DNA of 64,000 bases from Jiangella mangrovi (lineage in GTDB: Bacteria > Actinomycetota > Actinomycetes > Jiangellales > Jiangellaceae): contig NZ_JACHMM010000001.1 of NCBI RefSeq assembly GCF_014204975.1, forward strand, positions 6,696,037-6,760,036, in the 5' to 3' direction. The translations under genes were made by a program, and so were the position numbers. A model generated the notes under the pieces. That model did not search any database. It was not told the origin of the DNA and worked only from the letters and a program-made list of their open reading frames with translations. Shown here in pieces: positions 6,393 to 14,773 of the stretch (the stretch's first letter is position 1; the number at the start of each line of letters is the position of its first letter).

Positions 6393-7661
6393 CTACGACG
6401 CGCTGAGCCGCCGCCAGTCCGCCGCGTCGACGCCCAGCCGCTGCCGCAACGACCGCACCTGCTGCTCGAGGGCGTCCAGAGCCGCGACGACGGCGGCGCC
6501 GGTGTGGCCCTGACCGTTCAGCACGCCGCGCAGCTCGTCGTTCTCGGCGCGGAGCCGGTCGTTCTCGGACAGCAGCTCGACGAGCCGGCGGTGCTGGCCG
6601 CGCCGGGTCAGCACCTGGACCGGCGCGCCGTCCGGCCCGGCGGCCGGCCCACTGGCCGACTGGTGCGTCACGCCGTCGGCGACGGGCCGGCGGGTGGCGG
6701 CGCCCACGCCGCCGGCCCCCGTCGGCGCCGTCACCACCGGCAGCCTGGCCACGACGGCGTCGTCGGCGATGCGGCTCTCGAGCAGGGTCAGTGCCGAGTC
6801 GACGAGCCCGACCTCGTCGGGCAGCGGGGTGCTGAGCGTCCGGTCACGCTGCGACAGGCCGAGGATGTACGACAGCCGCCGCGGGCCCGTGCGGTCGATG
6901 CGCACGCTGCCGAGGATCTGGTGCCGGCGCGGGTCGAACGGGTCGTCGAGGCGCACGCCGGGTAGGTACGTGCGGATGGCGGCGTCGGGGATCGCGTGGT
7001 TCGGGCCGACCATGTCGTTGAACTCGTCCTCCACGCCGGACGGGAGCAGGAACATGTGCCCGAGGCTGACGACCTCCCAGGCGACGTTGGTGGCCCAGGT
7101 CTGGAACTCGGCGGAGTCGCGCGCGCCCTGCCGCGCCACGTACACCGGGCCGAGCCGGGACTCGTCGGCGAGGTAGTCCATCAGGTCGGGAAGGTCGGCA
7201 CTGCCGGCCCAGCGCGGCTCCGTGCTCACCGGCACCAGGCCGTCGGCGCAGTCGAGGTCGGGCAGCAGCCCGCGCAGGACCGCCGGCACCGACATGAACG
7301 GCACCCTCGGCGCGCGGTCGCCGGGCTCGTCGGCCACCTCGATCTCGACCCACATCCACCCCGGGCCGGACTCGCCCGCCTCGACGGCGGTGATGGTGGT
7401 GCGCCAGATCTCCTCGGCCCCGCGCGCGAGCGGGTGCAGCCGGCGCCAGCGGTACAGCCGGCGGCCGGTGTCGTCGTCGGCCACCAGCACGGTGACGACG
7501 TCGTCGGCGTCGAGCTCGGACCGTCCCGGCCGCCCCGCGTCGACGTCGATCTCCTTCGCTGCCGACCACCGGCCGACGTGGTCGACGACGGTCTCGACGA
7601 CCGGTCCGGAGAACGTGTGGAGGAACGATCGGAAGCCCACGGACACGGGTCGGCCCTCCAT
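6393..7661 (-). CDS. Hypothetical protein with C-terminal coiled coil
   Basis: A 422-residue protein I do not recognise. It is soluble, without signal peptide or membrane segments. Residues about 1-270 are a folded acidic region with VSLGHMFLLPSGVEDEFNDM and a repeated aromatic pattern. A low-complexity Gly/Ala/Pro linker (about 300-345) follows, then a leucine-zipper-like stretch (RRLVELLSENDRLRAENDEL) and a second heptad run (ALDALEQQVRSLRQRLG). Such tails usually drive oligomerisation. Its predicted promoter overlaps a site resembling the IclR-type operator of neighbouring catabolic genes. Confidence 0.65.
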   Translation of the reverse strand: MEGRPVSVGFRSFLHTFSGPVVETVVDHVGRWSAAKEIDVDAGRPGRSELDADDVVTVLVADDDTGRRLYRWRRLHPLARGAEEIWRTTITAVEAGESGPGWMWVEIEVADEPGDRAPRVPFMSVPAVLRGLLPDLDCADGLVPVSTEPRWAGSADLPDLMDYLADESRLGPVYVARQGARDSAEFQTWATNVAWEVVSLGHMFLLPSGVEDEFNDMVGPNHAIPDAAIRTYLPGVRLDDPFDPRRHQILGSVRIDRTGPRRLSYILGLSQRDRTLSTPLPDEVGLVDSALTLLESRIADDAVVARLPVVTAPTGAGGVGAATRRPVADGVTHQSASGPAAGPDGAPVQVLTRRGQHRRLVELLSENDRLRAENDELRGVLNGQGHTGAAVVAALDALEQQVRSLRQRLGVDAADWRRLSAS

Positions 7662-7710
7662 TCCGCGGTCGATCGGAGCCGATGGACCGACGCTCGGGTG
7701 TTTCGTTCAC

Positions 7711-7752
7711 TGATACAACAGTTTTAATACGGCACGGCGCGTGGCACGTCAA
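7711..7752 (-). promoter_or_regulatory. Promoter with IclR-type operator-like dyad
   Basis: On the minus strand TTGACG (7747-7752), 17 bp, TATTAA (7724-7729). TGATAC-AACA-GTTTTA (7711-7726, plus strand) covers the expected start point and matches 10 of 12 defined positions of the TGAAAY-N4-RTTTCA site found at six other places in the window. It would serve the gene starting at 7661. Confidence 0.5.
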
Positions 7753-7806
7753 GTGCCCGCGGGCGCAGCCGGGCGGGCTGCGCCTGCGGGCGTGGACGGT
7801 GAGACG

Positions 7807-9783
7807 TCAGGTGCGGACGAGGCGGCGGACGGCGTCGGCGATGGCCTCGGCGCCGGGCAGCCAGGCCCGCTCGAGCGCCGGCGCGTACGGCACCGGCGTG
7901 GGCGGCGGGGCGACACGGACGACGGGGGCGTCGAGGTGCCAGAACCCCTCGTCGACGGCGAGGGCGGCGAGCTCGGCCCCCACCCCGAAGTCGCGGACCG
8001 CCTCATGGGCGATGACCAGGCGATTCGTACGGGCCAGAGACTCGAGCACCGTCGCGCGGTCCAGCGGCACGATGGTCCGCAGGTCCACCACCTCGACCGA
8101 GATCCCCTCGGCGGCGACGGCGTCAGCGGCGGCCAGCGCCTCGTGCACCATCCGCGACCACGACACCACCGTGACGTCGGTCCCCGGCCGCCGCACGACC
8201 GCGCGCCCGAGCGGCACCAGATGAGTCGGCGGTGGTTTCACTCCGCGGAACCCGTACAGGTGCCGGTGCTCCACGAACACGACCGGATTCGGGTCGCGGA
8301 TCGCGGCGCGGAGCAGTCCGTAGGTGTCGGCCGGCGTCGAGGGCATGACGACGGTGAGCCCGGGGATGTGCGCGAGCAGCGCCTCGAGGCTCTGCGAGTG
8401 CTGGCTGCCCGAGGACCGCCCGGCGCCGAACTGGGTGCGCAGCACGAGCGACATCGGGGCTCGCCCGCCGGTCATGTACCGCAGTTTCGCCGCCTGGTTG
8501 AGCAGCTGGTCGAAGCAGACGCCCAGGAAGTCCATGTACATGATCTCGACGACCGGCCGCAGCCCGGCCATCGCGGCTCCGACGGCGAGCCCGGCGATCG
8601 CCGTCTCACTGATCGGGGTGTCGCGCACCCGCTCCGGGTACGTCTCGGCCAGCCCGCGGGTCAGCCCGAAGACGTTGCCGCCGGCGCCCACGTCGATGCC
8701 GGCGACGAAGACGTCCGGGTCCTCGGCCAGCTCGCGGTCCAGGGCGTCGCGGACGGCGTCCATCACCCGGTACCGCTCGCCCCCCGCCCCCGTCCCCGCC
8801 TCAGCGACCGGAACGGTCTCGGACACCGCCGCGACCGACGGCGCCACGACATACTCCCCCAGCGACGACGGTGACGGCTCCGGCGCCGCCCGGGCGAACT
8901 CGATGGCCTCCTCGATCTCGGCGTCGACCTCGGTGTCGACGACGGCGACGGCTGCGGACCCGACGCCGAGCGCGAGCAGCCGGTCGCGGGCGACGGTGAG
9001 CGGGTCGCGCCGGCGCCACTCGTCCACCTCGCCGGCGTCGCGATAGCGCTGCGGGTCGCCCTCGTAGTGGCCCTGCCAGCGATAGGTGTCGGCCTCGAGC
9101 AGCACGGGGCCGCCGCCCCGCCGGCGCCCCTCCACCAGTTTCGCCATGACCTCGGCGACGGCGACGACGTCGTTGCCGTCGACATGCGCGTACTCGATGC
9201 CGTAGCCGCCCGCCCGGTCGGCCAGTCCGGCCCGGTGCTGGTCGGCGGCCCGCGAGAACTCGGCATAGTGGTTGTTCTCGCAGCAGAAGATCACCGGCAG
9301 GTCCCAGACGGCGGCCAGGTTGACGGCCTCGTGGAACATCCCCTGCGCCACGGCGCCGTCGCCGAAGAACGCCACGACCACGCCGTCGTTCCCGGTGAGG
9401 CGGAACGCCGTGGCCACGCCCCCGGCGATCGGCAGTCCGGCGCCGACGATGCCGTTGGCACCGTAGACGCCGAGCGCGGGGTCGGCGATGTGCATGGACC
9501 CGCCGCGCCCGTGGCAGGTGCCGGCGTCGCGCCCCATGAGCTCGGCGAACATCGGCGCCGGGGGCATCCCCTTGGCCAGGCAGTGCCCGTGCCCGCGGTG
9601 CGTCGAGGTGATCGCGTCGGTGGCGCGCAGGGGCCAGCAGGCGCCGACGGCGGTGGCCTCCTGCCCGATGGACAGGTGCAGGAACCCCGGCACCTCGGTG
9701 TCGCGATAGAGCTGCCCGGCCCGTTCCTCGAACCGCCGGATGCGGCGCATGCGCCGGTACAGCTCGAGGAGCTCGGCGCTCAC
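7807..9783 (-). CDS. Fused E1 alpha-beta 2-oxoacid/acetoin dehydrogenase
   Basis: 658 residues combining both E1 subunits. The alpha half (about 1-310) has HRGHGHCLAKGMP, a CHGRGGSMH loop and the ThDP motif GDGAVAQGMFHEAVNLAAVW...ENNHYA. The beta half (about 345-658) has the PISETAIAGLAVGAAMAGLR segment, SGSQHSQSLEALLAHIPGL and VVDLRTIVPLD. It starts at a GTG inside the stop of the ligase gene (GTGA overlap). In this family ThDP decarboxylates a 2-oxoacid or cleaves acetoin and passes the acyl group to an E2 lipoyl protein. No E2 or E3 gene is nearby, so it must borrow them or work alone. Last gene of the five-gene IclR-controlled operon. Confidence 0.9.
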   Translation of the reverse strand: MSAELLELYRRMRRIRRFEERAGQLYRDTEVPGFLHLSIGQEATAVGACWPLRATDAITSTHRGHGHCLAKGMPPAPMFAELMGRDAGTCHGRGGSMHIADPALGVYGANGIVGAGLPIAGGVATAFRLTGNDGVVVAFFGDGAVAQGMFHEAVNLAAVWDLPVIFCCENNHYAEFSRAADQHRAGLADRAGGYGIEYAHVDGNDVVAVAEVMAKLVEGRRRGGGPVLLEADTYRWQGHYEGDPQRYRDAGEVDEWRRRDPLTVARDRLLALGVGSAAVAVVDTEVDAEIEEAIEFARAAPEPSPSSLGEYVVAPSVAAVSETVPVAEAGTGAGGERYRVMDAVRDALDRELAEDPDVFVAGIDVGAGGNVFGLTRGLAETYPERVRDTPISETAIAGLAVGAAMAGLRPVVEIMYMDFLGVCFDQLLNQAAKLRYMTGGRAPMSLVLRTQFGAGRSSGSQHSQSLEALLAHIPGLTVVMPSTPADTYGLLRAAIRDPNPVVFVEHRHLYGFRGVKPPPTHLVPLGRAVVRRPGTDVTVVSWSRMVHEALAAADAVAAEGISVEVVDLRTIVPLDRATVLESLARTNRLVIAHEAVRDFGVGAELAALAVDEGFWHLDAPVVRVAPPPTPVPYAPALERAWLPGAEAIADAVRRLVRT

Positions 9784-11345
9784 GCGAGCGCCCGGGCGAG
9801 GTCGCGCAGCCCGGCCTTGCGGACCTTTCCGATGGACGTGCGCGGGAACTCCGGCACCGGCACGACCCGCGACGGCACCTTGAACGACGCCAGCCGCTCG
9901 GCGCAGTGGTCGCGCAGCGCGTCGTCGTCGACGGCGGCACCGGCGGACAGCACGACGAAGGCCAGCAGCCGCTCGCCGAGGATGGGGTCGGGGACGCCGA
10001 CCGCCGCACACTCCTCGACCAGCGGATGCTCCAGCAGCACCCGTTCGACCTCGCCGGCGCCGACGTTCTCGCCCTTGACCTTGATGACGTCCTTGCGCCG
10101 GTCGTGGAAGAACACGTAGCCGTCGTCGACCCGGCCGAGGTCGCCCGTGCGCAGCCAGCCGCCGCCGTCGAGCACCTCGGCCGTCGCCGCCGGGTCCTTG
10201 AAGTAGCCGGCCATGGTCGACGGGCCGCGGATCAGCAGCTCGCCGACGCCGCCTGGCGCGACCTCGGCCCCGTCGTCGCCCACGACCCGCAGGTCCCAGC
10301 CGGGGCTCACCGTTCCGATCGACTGCCAGTCGTGCCGCGGGTCCAGGTGGACGGGGGTGCGCGTGCCGCACGCGGCGGACTCCGTCAGCCCCCAGCCCAT
10401 GGACACCGCCACGCCGAACCGAGTCTCGACGGCGCGGATCTCGTCGCCGTCGAGCGGCAGCGCGTACATCATCAGCCGCATCGACGCCGCCGCCTCCCTC
10501 TCGCCCGGTCCCGGGGGCGCGGCGAGCAGGATCCGCAGCGGCCCGGCCGTGAGATTGCCTACGGTGACCGCGTGCTCCGCCACCACCGACCAGTAGGCGC
10601 GGGCGCTGAACACCGGCCCGACCACCAGCTGCGAGCCCGTGAGCAGGGCCGGCATCAGCTGGAAGCACATCGCGTTGACGTGGAACAGCGGCAGCACGCA
10701 ATAGGAGCGGTCCGACGGTGTCAGCGCGGTCTGGTCGCGGGTCGTCGCGCCGGCCGCCAGCAGCGCCGCGTGCGAGAGCATGACCCCCTTGGGCCGGCCC
10801 GTGGTGCCCGACGTGTACATGATCAGCGCGGTGCGCCGCCCCGGCGGGCCGGCGGGATCGTCCGGCAGCGGCGTCGTCGTCGTGCGAGCCCGGCGTCGGC
10901 CGTTGGTCACCGTCGTGCCGCACACGACCGGCGGCGGGACCGACGCGCCGGCGGCCACCCGTTCGGCCAGGCCCTGGTGCCGCAAATTCGTGACGACGGC
11001 GGCGCACTCGCTGTGCTCGACGACGTAGCCGAGCTCGTCGGCGGTGTACTGGGCCACCGTGGGGACGGCGACCGCCCCCAGCCCCGTGATCGCCAGCAGC
11101 GCGACGACGAACGCCGGCGCGTTCTCGAGGTGCAGCACGACGCGATCGCCGGGGCCGACGCCGAGCTCGCCCAGGAGCGCCGCGAGCTCGGCCACGCCGG
11201 CGGCGCAGTCCGAGTAGGTCCAGGTCCGGGCGGCCGCGGGCTCGAGCGGATCGGCGTAGGCGAGGAACGGCCGGTCGCCGTCGGCCGCGGCCCGGTGCGC
11301 CAGAACGGCGCCCAGCGTGAGATGGTCGAACGCCGCCGTCGTCAT
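9780..11345 (-). CDS. AMP-forming acyl-CoA synthetase/ligase
   Basis: A 521-residue member of the adenylate-forming family. The phosphate loop is MYTSGTTGRPKGVML. Further hallmarks are MGWGLTESAACGTR, TGDLGRVDDGYVFFHDRRKD, VIKVKGENVGAGEVERVL, and near the C-terminus the catalytic lysine in FPRTSIGKVRK. It activates a carboxylate with ATP and CoA. The substrate is unknown. Starts and stops overlap both neighbours by 4 bases. In this operon it may activate the acid left after peptidase and aminotransferase steps. Confidence 0.92.
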   Translation of the reverse strand: MTTAAFDHLTLGAVLAHRAAADGDRPFLAYADPLEPAAARTWTYSDCAAGVAELAALLGELGVGPGDRVVLHLENAPAFVVALLAITGLGAVAVPTVAQYTADELGYVVEHSECAAVVTNLRHQGLAERVAAGASVPPPVVCGTTVTNGRRRARTTTTPLPDDPAGPPGRRTALIMYTSGTTGRPKGVMLSHAALLAAGATTRDQTALTPSDRSYCVLPLFHVNAMCFQLMPALLTGSQLVVGPVFSARAYWSVVAEHAVTVGNLTAGPLRILLAAPPGPGEREAAASMRLMMYALPLDGDEIRAVETRFGVAVSMGWGLTESAACGTRTPVHLDPRHDWQSIGTVSPGWDLRVVGDDGAEVAPGGVGELLIRGPSTMAGYFKDPAATAEVLDGGGWLRTGDLGRVDDGYVFFHDRRKDVIKVKGENVGAGEVERVLLEHPLVEECAAVGVPDPILGERLLAFVVLSAGAAVDDDALRDHCAERLASFKVPSRVVPVPEFPRTSIGKVRKAGLRDLARALA

Positions 11346-12847
11346 CGGCTCGGCTCCTCCGCCGGCCGGACGGGGAACCGCGCTGGCTCGAACGGGTAGA
11401 GCGGGCGGCGCCGGCGCCGGTACTCGAAGCGTTCCAGGCCCATGGCCGTGATGCCGTCGGTGTCGACGACGACCAGCCGGCTGGCGACGGGCGCATAGGC
11501 GGCCCGCGGGGCGTTGACGCCCTTGGCGACGACCACCCGGAACGACCTCGGGTCGAGGCCCAGGGACGTGAGCTGGCGCCGGCTGGTGTTCATGGTCTGC
11601 CGCGACATCAGGACGAGAGTGGGCCCGTCGGCGGTCTCGAGGACGGCGGTCGGGCCCATGTCGAACCAGCGGAACCCGCCGTGCGTCGGCGCCGGCTCCT
11701 CGAACCGTCCGTCGGAGATGACCCGGACCCGGCCCTTCACCGGGACCGGCGCGCCGGCGGAGTGGCCGTGCCGCGCGCCGACACTGAGGCTCAGCTCGGC
11801 GCCCACGCCGGCGGCGACACAGGTCGCGGCGGCGACGGGATCCCAGAGCGTCTGGACCAGCGAGCGCTGGCCGCGGCGTACCGCGGCCTCGAGGATCACG
11901 GTGGAGTCTCCGGGGGCGCCCGCGCCGACGTTGTCGCCGACGTCGAGCAGGACGACAGGCCCGCTCGGCTCGCGCTCGGCCAGGTCGAGGGCCTCATCGA
12001 CGGTGAGTCCGGTGGCCTGCAGGTCGTCACGACGGTTCCACACCGCTTCGGCGAGCTCCCAGGCCGCCCACTCGGCCGCCAGGCGGTCGCCGTCGTGCAG
12101 CGTCAGGCAGGACATCCCGAGGTGCGGCACGTCGGCGTACGGGAAGCCCTCGACCACGCCGGCCCAGAGCATGCCGGGCCGCGCGGAGATCCGCTCCGCG
12201 GCGGCGACGAGCGAGGCCATGGGCTCCTCGCCGGTGTCCTGGCGGGCGATGTTCACGACCAGCGGCAGCGGCACCAGCACCTGGACCGGCGCGATCTCTC
12301 GGCGCGCCGCCCGGACCACCAGCTCGGTGCAACGCGCTCCCTGCACGGCCGCGTCGACGTGCGGGTTCGTCTGGTAGGCGAGCGTGACGGTGAGCGCGTC
12401 GACCAGCGCCGGCGAGGCGTTGCCGTGCAGGTCGAGCACCGCCCCGACCGGCACGTCGGGGCCGACGACCGAGCGCACCCGCCGGGCCAGCTCCGCGTCG
12501 GCGTCGTCGAGATGGGCGGCGACGGCGGCGCCGTGCAGGTTGAGCAGCACGCCGTCCCACGGTCCCTCGCGCCGCAAGTCGTCGAGCATCTCGCCCGCGA
12601 GCCACTCGAAGGCGTCCTCGGTGACGGCCCCGACCGGGTTGACGAACGCGAACGTCAGCGGGACGACCTCGACACCGAGCCGCTCGGCCGCGGCGAGGTA
12701 GCCGCCGATGGTCGTCGACGAGCCCGCGTACTCGTCGACGATGCCCCCGCCGCGGAAGACGCCGCCGGAGGCGAAGAGCGCCCGGTCGGCCTGCAGCGGC
12801 GAGAACGTGTTGGCCTCGTGGAACAGGCCGAGCAGGGCCAGCCGCAC
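11342..12847 (-). CDS. M81 family metallopeptidase (MlrC-like)
   Basis: 501 residues beginning MRLALLGLFHEANTFSPLQA, the standard M81/MlrC N-terminus. PWDGVLLNLHGAAVAAHLDD, VLDLHGNASPALVDAL and LAYQTNPHVD supply the zinc-binding residues. The C-terminal domain has LDVGDNVGAGAPGDSTVIL. MlrC cleaves linearised microcystin fragments. Many relatives are amidohydrolases of unknown substrate found beside transporters and aminotransferases, as here. Probably cytoplasmic, with no signal peptide. It is 3 bases after RidA and overlaps the ligase start (ATGA). Confidence 0.9.
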   Translation of the reverse strand: MRLALLGLFHEANTFSPLQADRALFASGGVFRGGGIVDEYAGSSTTIGGYLAAAERLGVEVVPLTFAFVNPVGAVTEDAFEWLAGEMLDDLRREGPWDGVLLNLHGAAVAAHLDDADAELARRVRSVVGPDVPVGAVLDLHGNASPALVDALTVTLAYQTNPHVDAAVQGARCTELVVRAARREIAPVQVLVPLPLVVNIARQDTGEEPMASLVAAAERISARPGMLWAGVVEGFPYADVPHLGMSCLTLHDGDRLAAEWAAWELAEAVWNRRDDLQATGLTVDEALDLAEREPSGPVVLLDVGDNVGAGAPGDSTVILEAAVRRGQRSLVQTLWDPVAAATCVAAGVGAELSLSVGARHGHSAGAPVPVKGRVRVISDGRFEEPAPTHGGFRWFDMGPTAVLETADGPTLVLMSRQTMNTSRRQLTSLGLDPRSFRVVVAKGVNAPRAAYAPVASRLVVVDTDGITAMGLERFEYRRRRRPLYPFEPARFPVRPAEEPSR

Positions 12848-12850
12848 CGG

Positions 12851-13219
12851 TCAGCCCTCCCCGTCGCCGGCGAACGCGACGACGTCGATCTCGAACCGGA
12901 CCTGCTCGGTGAGGCAGCCGGTCAGCGTCGTGCGGGCCGGGCGCGGCGGGGGGAAGTACTCGAGGTAGATGCGGTTGAACTCCGGCGCGTCGGCGGGGTC
13001 GTGGACATAGCACCCGGTCCGCACGACGTGGCGCAGGTCCAGTCCGGCCAGCGCCAGCACGCGCCGGACGTTCTCGATCGAGCGGCGCATCTGCTCCTCG
13101 AAGGTGCCCGGCACCAGCCGGCCGGCCTCGTCGACCGACGCCTGGCCGGACACGAAGACGAACGGACCGGCCTGGACGTAGGCCGAGAACGGCGCGGTGT
13201 CGGGAGAGGTCGCCGTCAC
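12851..13219 (-). CDS. RidA/YjgF-family deaminase
   Basis: 122 residues with VFVSGQASVDEAGRLVPGTF, QMRRSIENVRRVLALAGLDL, VVRTGCYVHDP and FPPPRPARTTLTGCL. The last carries the arginine that binds the carboxylate of enamine/imine intermediates. RidA hydrolyses reactive enamines such as 2-aminoacrylate made by PLP enzymes. Its place directly after a class III aminotransferase (GTGA overlap at 13216-13219) suggests it clears an imine released in this pathway. Confidence 0.9.
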   Translation of the reverse strand: MTATSPDTAPFSAYVQAGPFVFVSGQASVDEAGRLVPGTFEEQMRRSIENVRRVLALAGLDLRHVVRTGCYVHDPADAPEFNRIYLEYFPPPRPARTTLTGCLTEQVRFEIDVVAFAGDGEG

Positions 13220-14487
13220 AGCCACTCCGCCAGGGTCTTGCCGAACCGCGTCAGCGCGGCGTCCAACTCGGCCGGCCCGTGGCAGGCCGAGACGTACCAG
13301 ACCCCGCGCGGCGCCACCCAGACGCCGTTGTCGATCAGCTTGTCGGCGAACTGCTCGTACCGGGCGAGGTCGAGCCGCTGCAGGGACCGGTAGTCGACGA
13401 CGTCGGCGTCGCCGAACGAGACGTGGAACGCCGCCGCCAGCCCGGCCGCCCGCAGCGGGACGCCGTGGGTCTCGCCGAGCTCGCGGATGCCGGCCATGAG
13501 CGCGGTGCCGTGCTCCTCGATGGCGGCGTACGGCGGGTCGTCGCGCAGCCGCTCGAGGCTGGCCTTGACCGCCGCCGTCGCCACGACGGAGCCGTTGAAG
13601 GTGCCGGAGTGGTTGACCTCGCCGGTGCCGAACCGCTCCATCAGGTCCGCCCGCCCGGCCAGCGCCGCCACCGGCCAGCCGGCGGCCAGCGCCTTGGCGT
13701 ACGTCGCGAGGTCGGGCGCCACGCCGTACCGGCCGGCGGCGCCGCCCAGCCCGAGCCGGAACCCCGACAGCACCTCGTCGAAGATCAGGACGACGCCGTG
13801 CAGCGTGCACAGCTCGCGCACGCGCTCGAGGTAGCCGGGCAGCGGCTCGATGACACCGGCGTTGATCATGACCGGTTCCATGATGACGGCCGCCACCTGG
13901 TCGCCACCGGAGGCCAGCGCGTCGGCGAGCCGGTCGGCGTCGTTCCACGGCAGCACCACGACGTCGTCGAGGTGACTGGCGAGCTGGCCCGCGCTCGCGG
14001 TGCCCCAGCCGTCGCCGTCGGGCGCCATGAGCACGTTGTCGAGCCAGCCGTGGTAGTGCCCCTCGAACCGGATGATCTTCGTGCGGCCCGTGACCGCGCG
14101 GGCCAGCCGGAACGCCGCCTGGACCGCCTCGGTGCCGGAGACGCCGAAGCGCACCATGTCGGGCCAGCCGAGCGTCTCGCAGACCAGCTCGGCCGCCTGC
14201 ACCTCGATCTCGTGCTGGCCGCCGAAGATCACCCCGTCCTGGCACGCGTCATTGACCGCCGCGAGGACCGCGGCGGGCGCGTGGCCCAGGAAGTTCGGGC
14301 CCTGGCCCAGCAGGTAGTCGACATAGTCGTGTCCGTCGACGCTTCGCAGCCAGGCGCCGTCGGCCCGCTCGAAGAAGATCCGCGGGCCGGGCAGCCGTAC
14401 GTTGGAGTGGACGCCCCCGGGCGTGCAGCGGCTGGCCCGCTGGTGGAGCTCGTGGGAACGGACGTGTGGTCGAGCATCTGTGCTCAT
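13216..14487 (-). CDS. Class III aminotransferase (glutamate-1-semialdehyde mutase-like)
   Basis: 423 residues from ATG 14487. An upstream in-frame TTG at 14571 would sit inside the promoter. CTPGGVHSNVRLPG and FFERADGAWLRSVDGHDYVD are HemL-like. IIRFEGHYHGWLDNVL, LIFDEVLSGFRLGLGGAAGR (PLP aspartate) and the lysine in APDLATYAKALAAGWPVAAL (Schiff base) are present. It is probably not the haem-biosynthesis HemL, because it heads a catabolic operon under an IclR operator. Likely role: transamination or 1,2-amino migration of an imported amino compound. Confidence 0.88.
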   Translation of the reverse strand: MSTDARPHVRSHELHQRASRCTPGGVHSNVRLPGPRIFFERADGAWLRSVDGHDYVDYLLGQGPNFLGHAPAAVLAAVNDACQDGVIFGGQHEIEVQAAELVCETLGWPDMVRFGVSGTEAVQAAFRLARAVTGRTKIIRFEGHYHGWLDNVLMAPDGDGWGTASAGQLASHLDDVVVLPWNDADRLADALASGGDQVAAVIMEPVMINAGVIEPLPGYLERVRELCTLHGVVLIFDEVLSGFRLGLGGAAGRYGVAPDLATYAKALAAGWPVAALAGRADLMERFGTGEVNHSGTFNGSVVATAAVKASLERLRDDPPYAAIEEHGTALMAGIRELGETHGVPLRAAGLAAAFHVSFGDADVVDYRSLQRLDLARYEQFADKLIDNGVWVAPRGVWYVSACHGPAELDAALTRFGKTLAEWL

Positions 14488-14547
14488 GAGGCGGGCTCCT
14501 GCCGAACGGGCTGGACACGGGTTCCGGGTCAGGCGCGTTTTGTTTAT

Positions 14548-14604
14548 CGAAACAGATGCTCCACTTGGCAAATCACGCTACGATCGTGAGAAACCATGCG
14601 TCAA
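14548..14604 (-). promoter_or_regulatory. Promoter and IclR-type operator of the aminotransferase operon
   Basis: Minus strand: TTGACG (14599-14604), 18 bp, TAGCGT (14575-14580). The operator CGAAAC-AGAT-GCTCCA (14548-14563) lies just past the expected start point. A second perfect dyad, TGTTT-ATCG-AAACA (14541-14554), overlaps it. Repression by the divergent IclR protein is the natural reading. Confidence 0.65.
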
Positions 14605-14696
14605 GGGGGCCAGTTCGCAGCATCCGCCTGCGACCGGGATCGAGGCGATGGACCATCGGGCGCGCCGGCGAGGGACGAACGCCGCGAAATTGGCCC

Positions 14697-14746
14697 CTGG
14701 CAGATGATCTTGATTCCGGTATTCTCAGTCTGAAACTGCAGGTTCG
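14697..14746 (+). promoter_or_regulatory. iclR promoter with self-operator
   Basis: CTGGCA (14697-14702), 17 bp, TATTCT (14720-14725), then TGAAAC-TGCA-GGTTCG (14731-14746) over the start point. The wider TCTGAAACTGCAGGTTCGGA matches its own reverse complement at 16 of 20 positions. IclR proteins commonly repress their own genes. Confidence 0.65.
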
Positions 14747-14773
14747 GATCCAGAAACCCACGGAGGCGGCCTC

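Noticed and set aside
7807-11496. One 1229-residue open frame covering E1 and the ligase region
   Set aside because: The first 570 residues are Arg/Ala/Pro-rich shadow translation of the ligase gene in another frame. The true E1 starts at GTG 9783.
13216-14487. Haem-biosynthesis hemL
   Set aside because: Sequence is HemL-like, but its operon, operator and neighbours are catabolic and no other haem genes are present.
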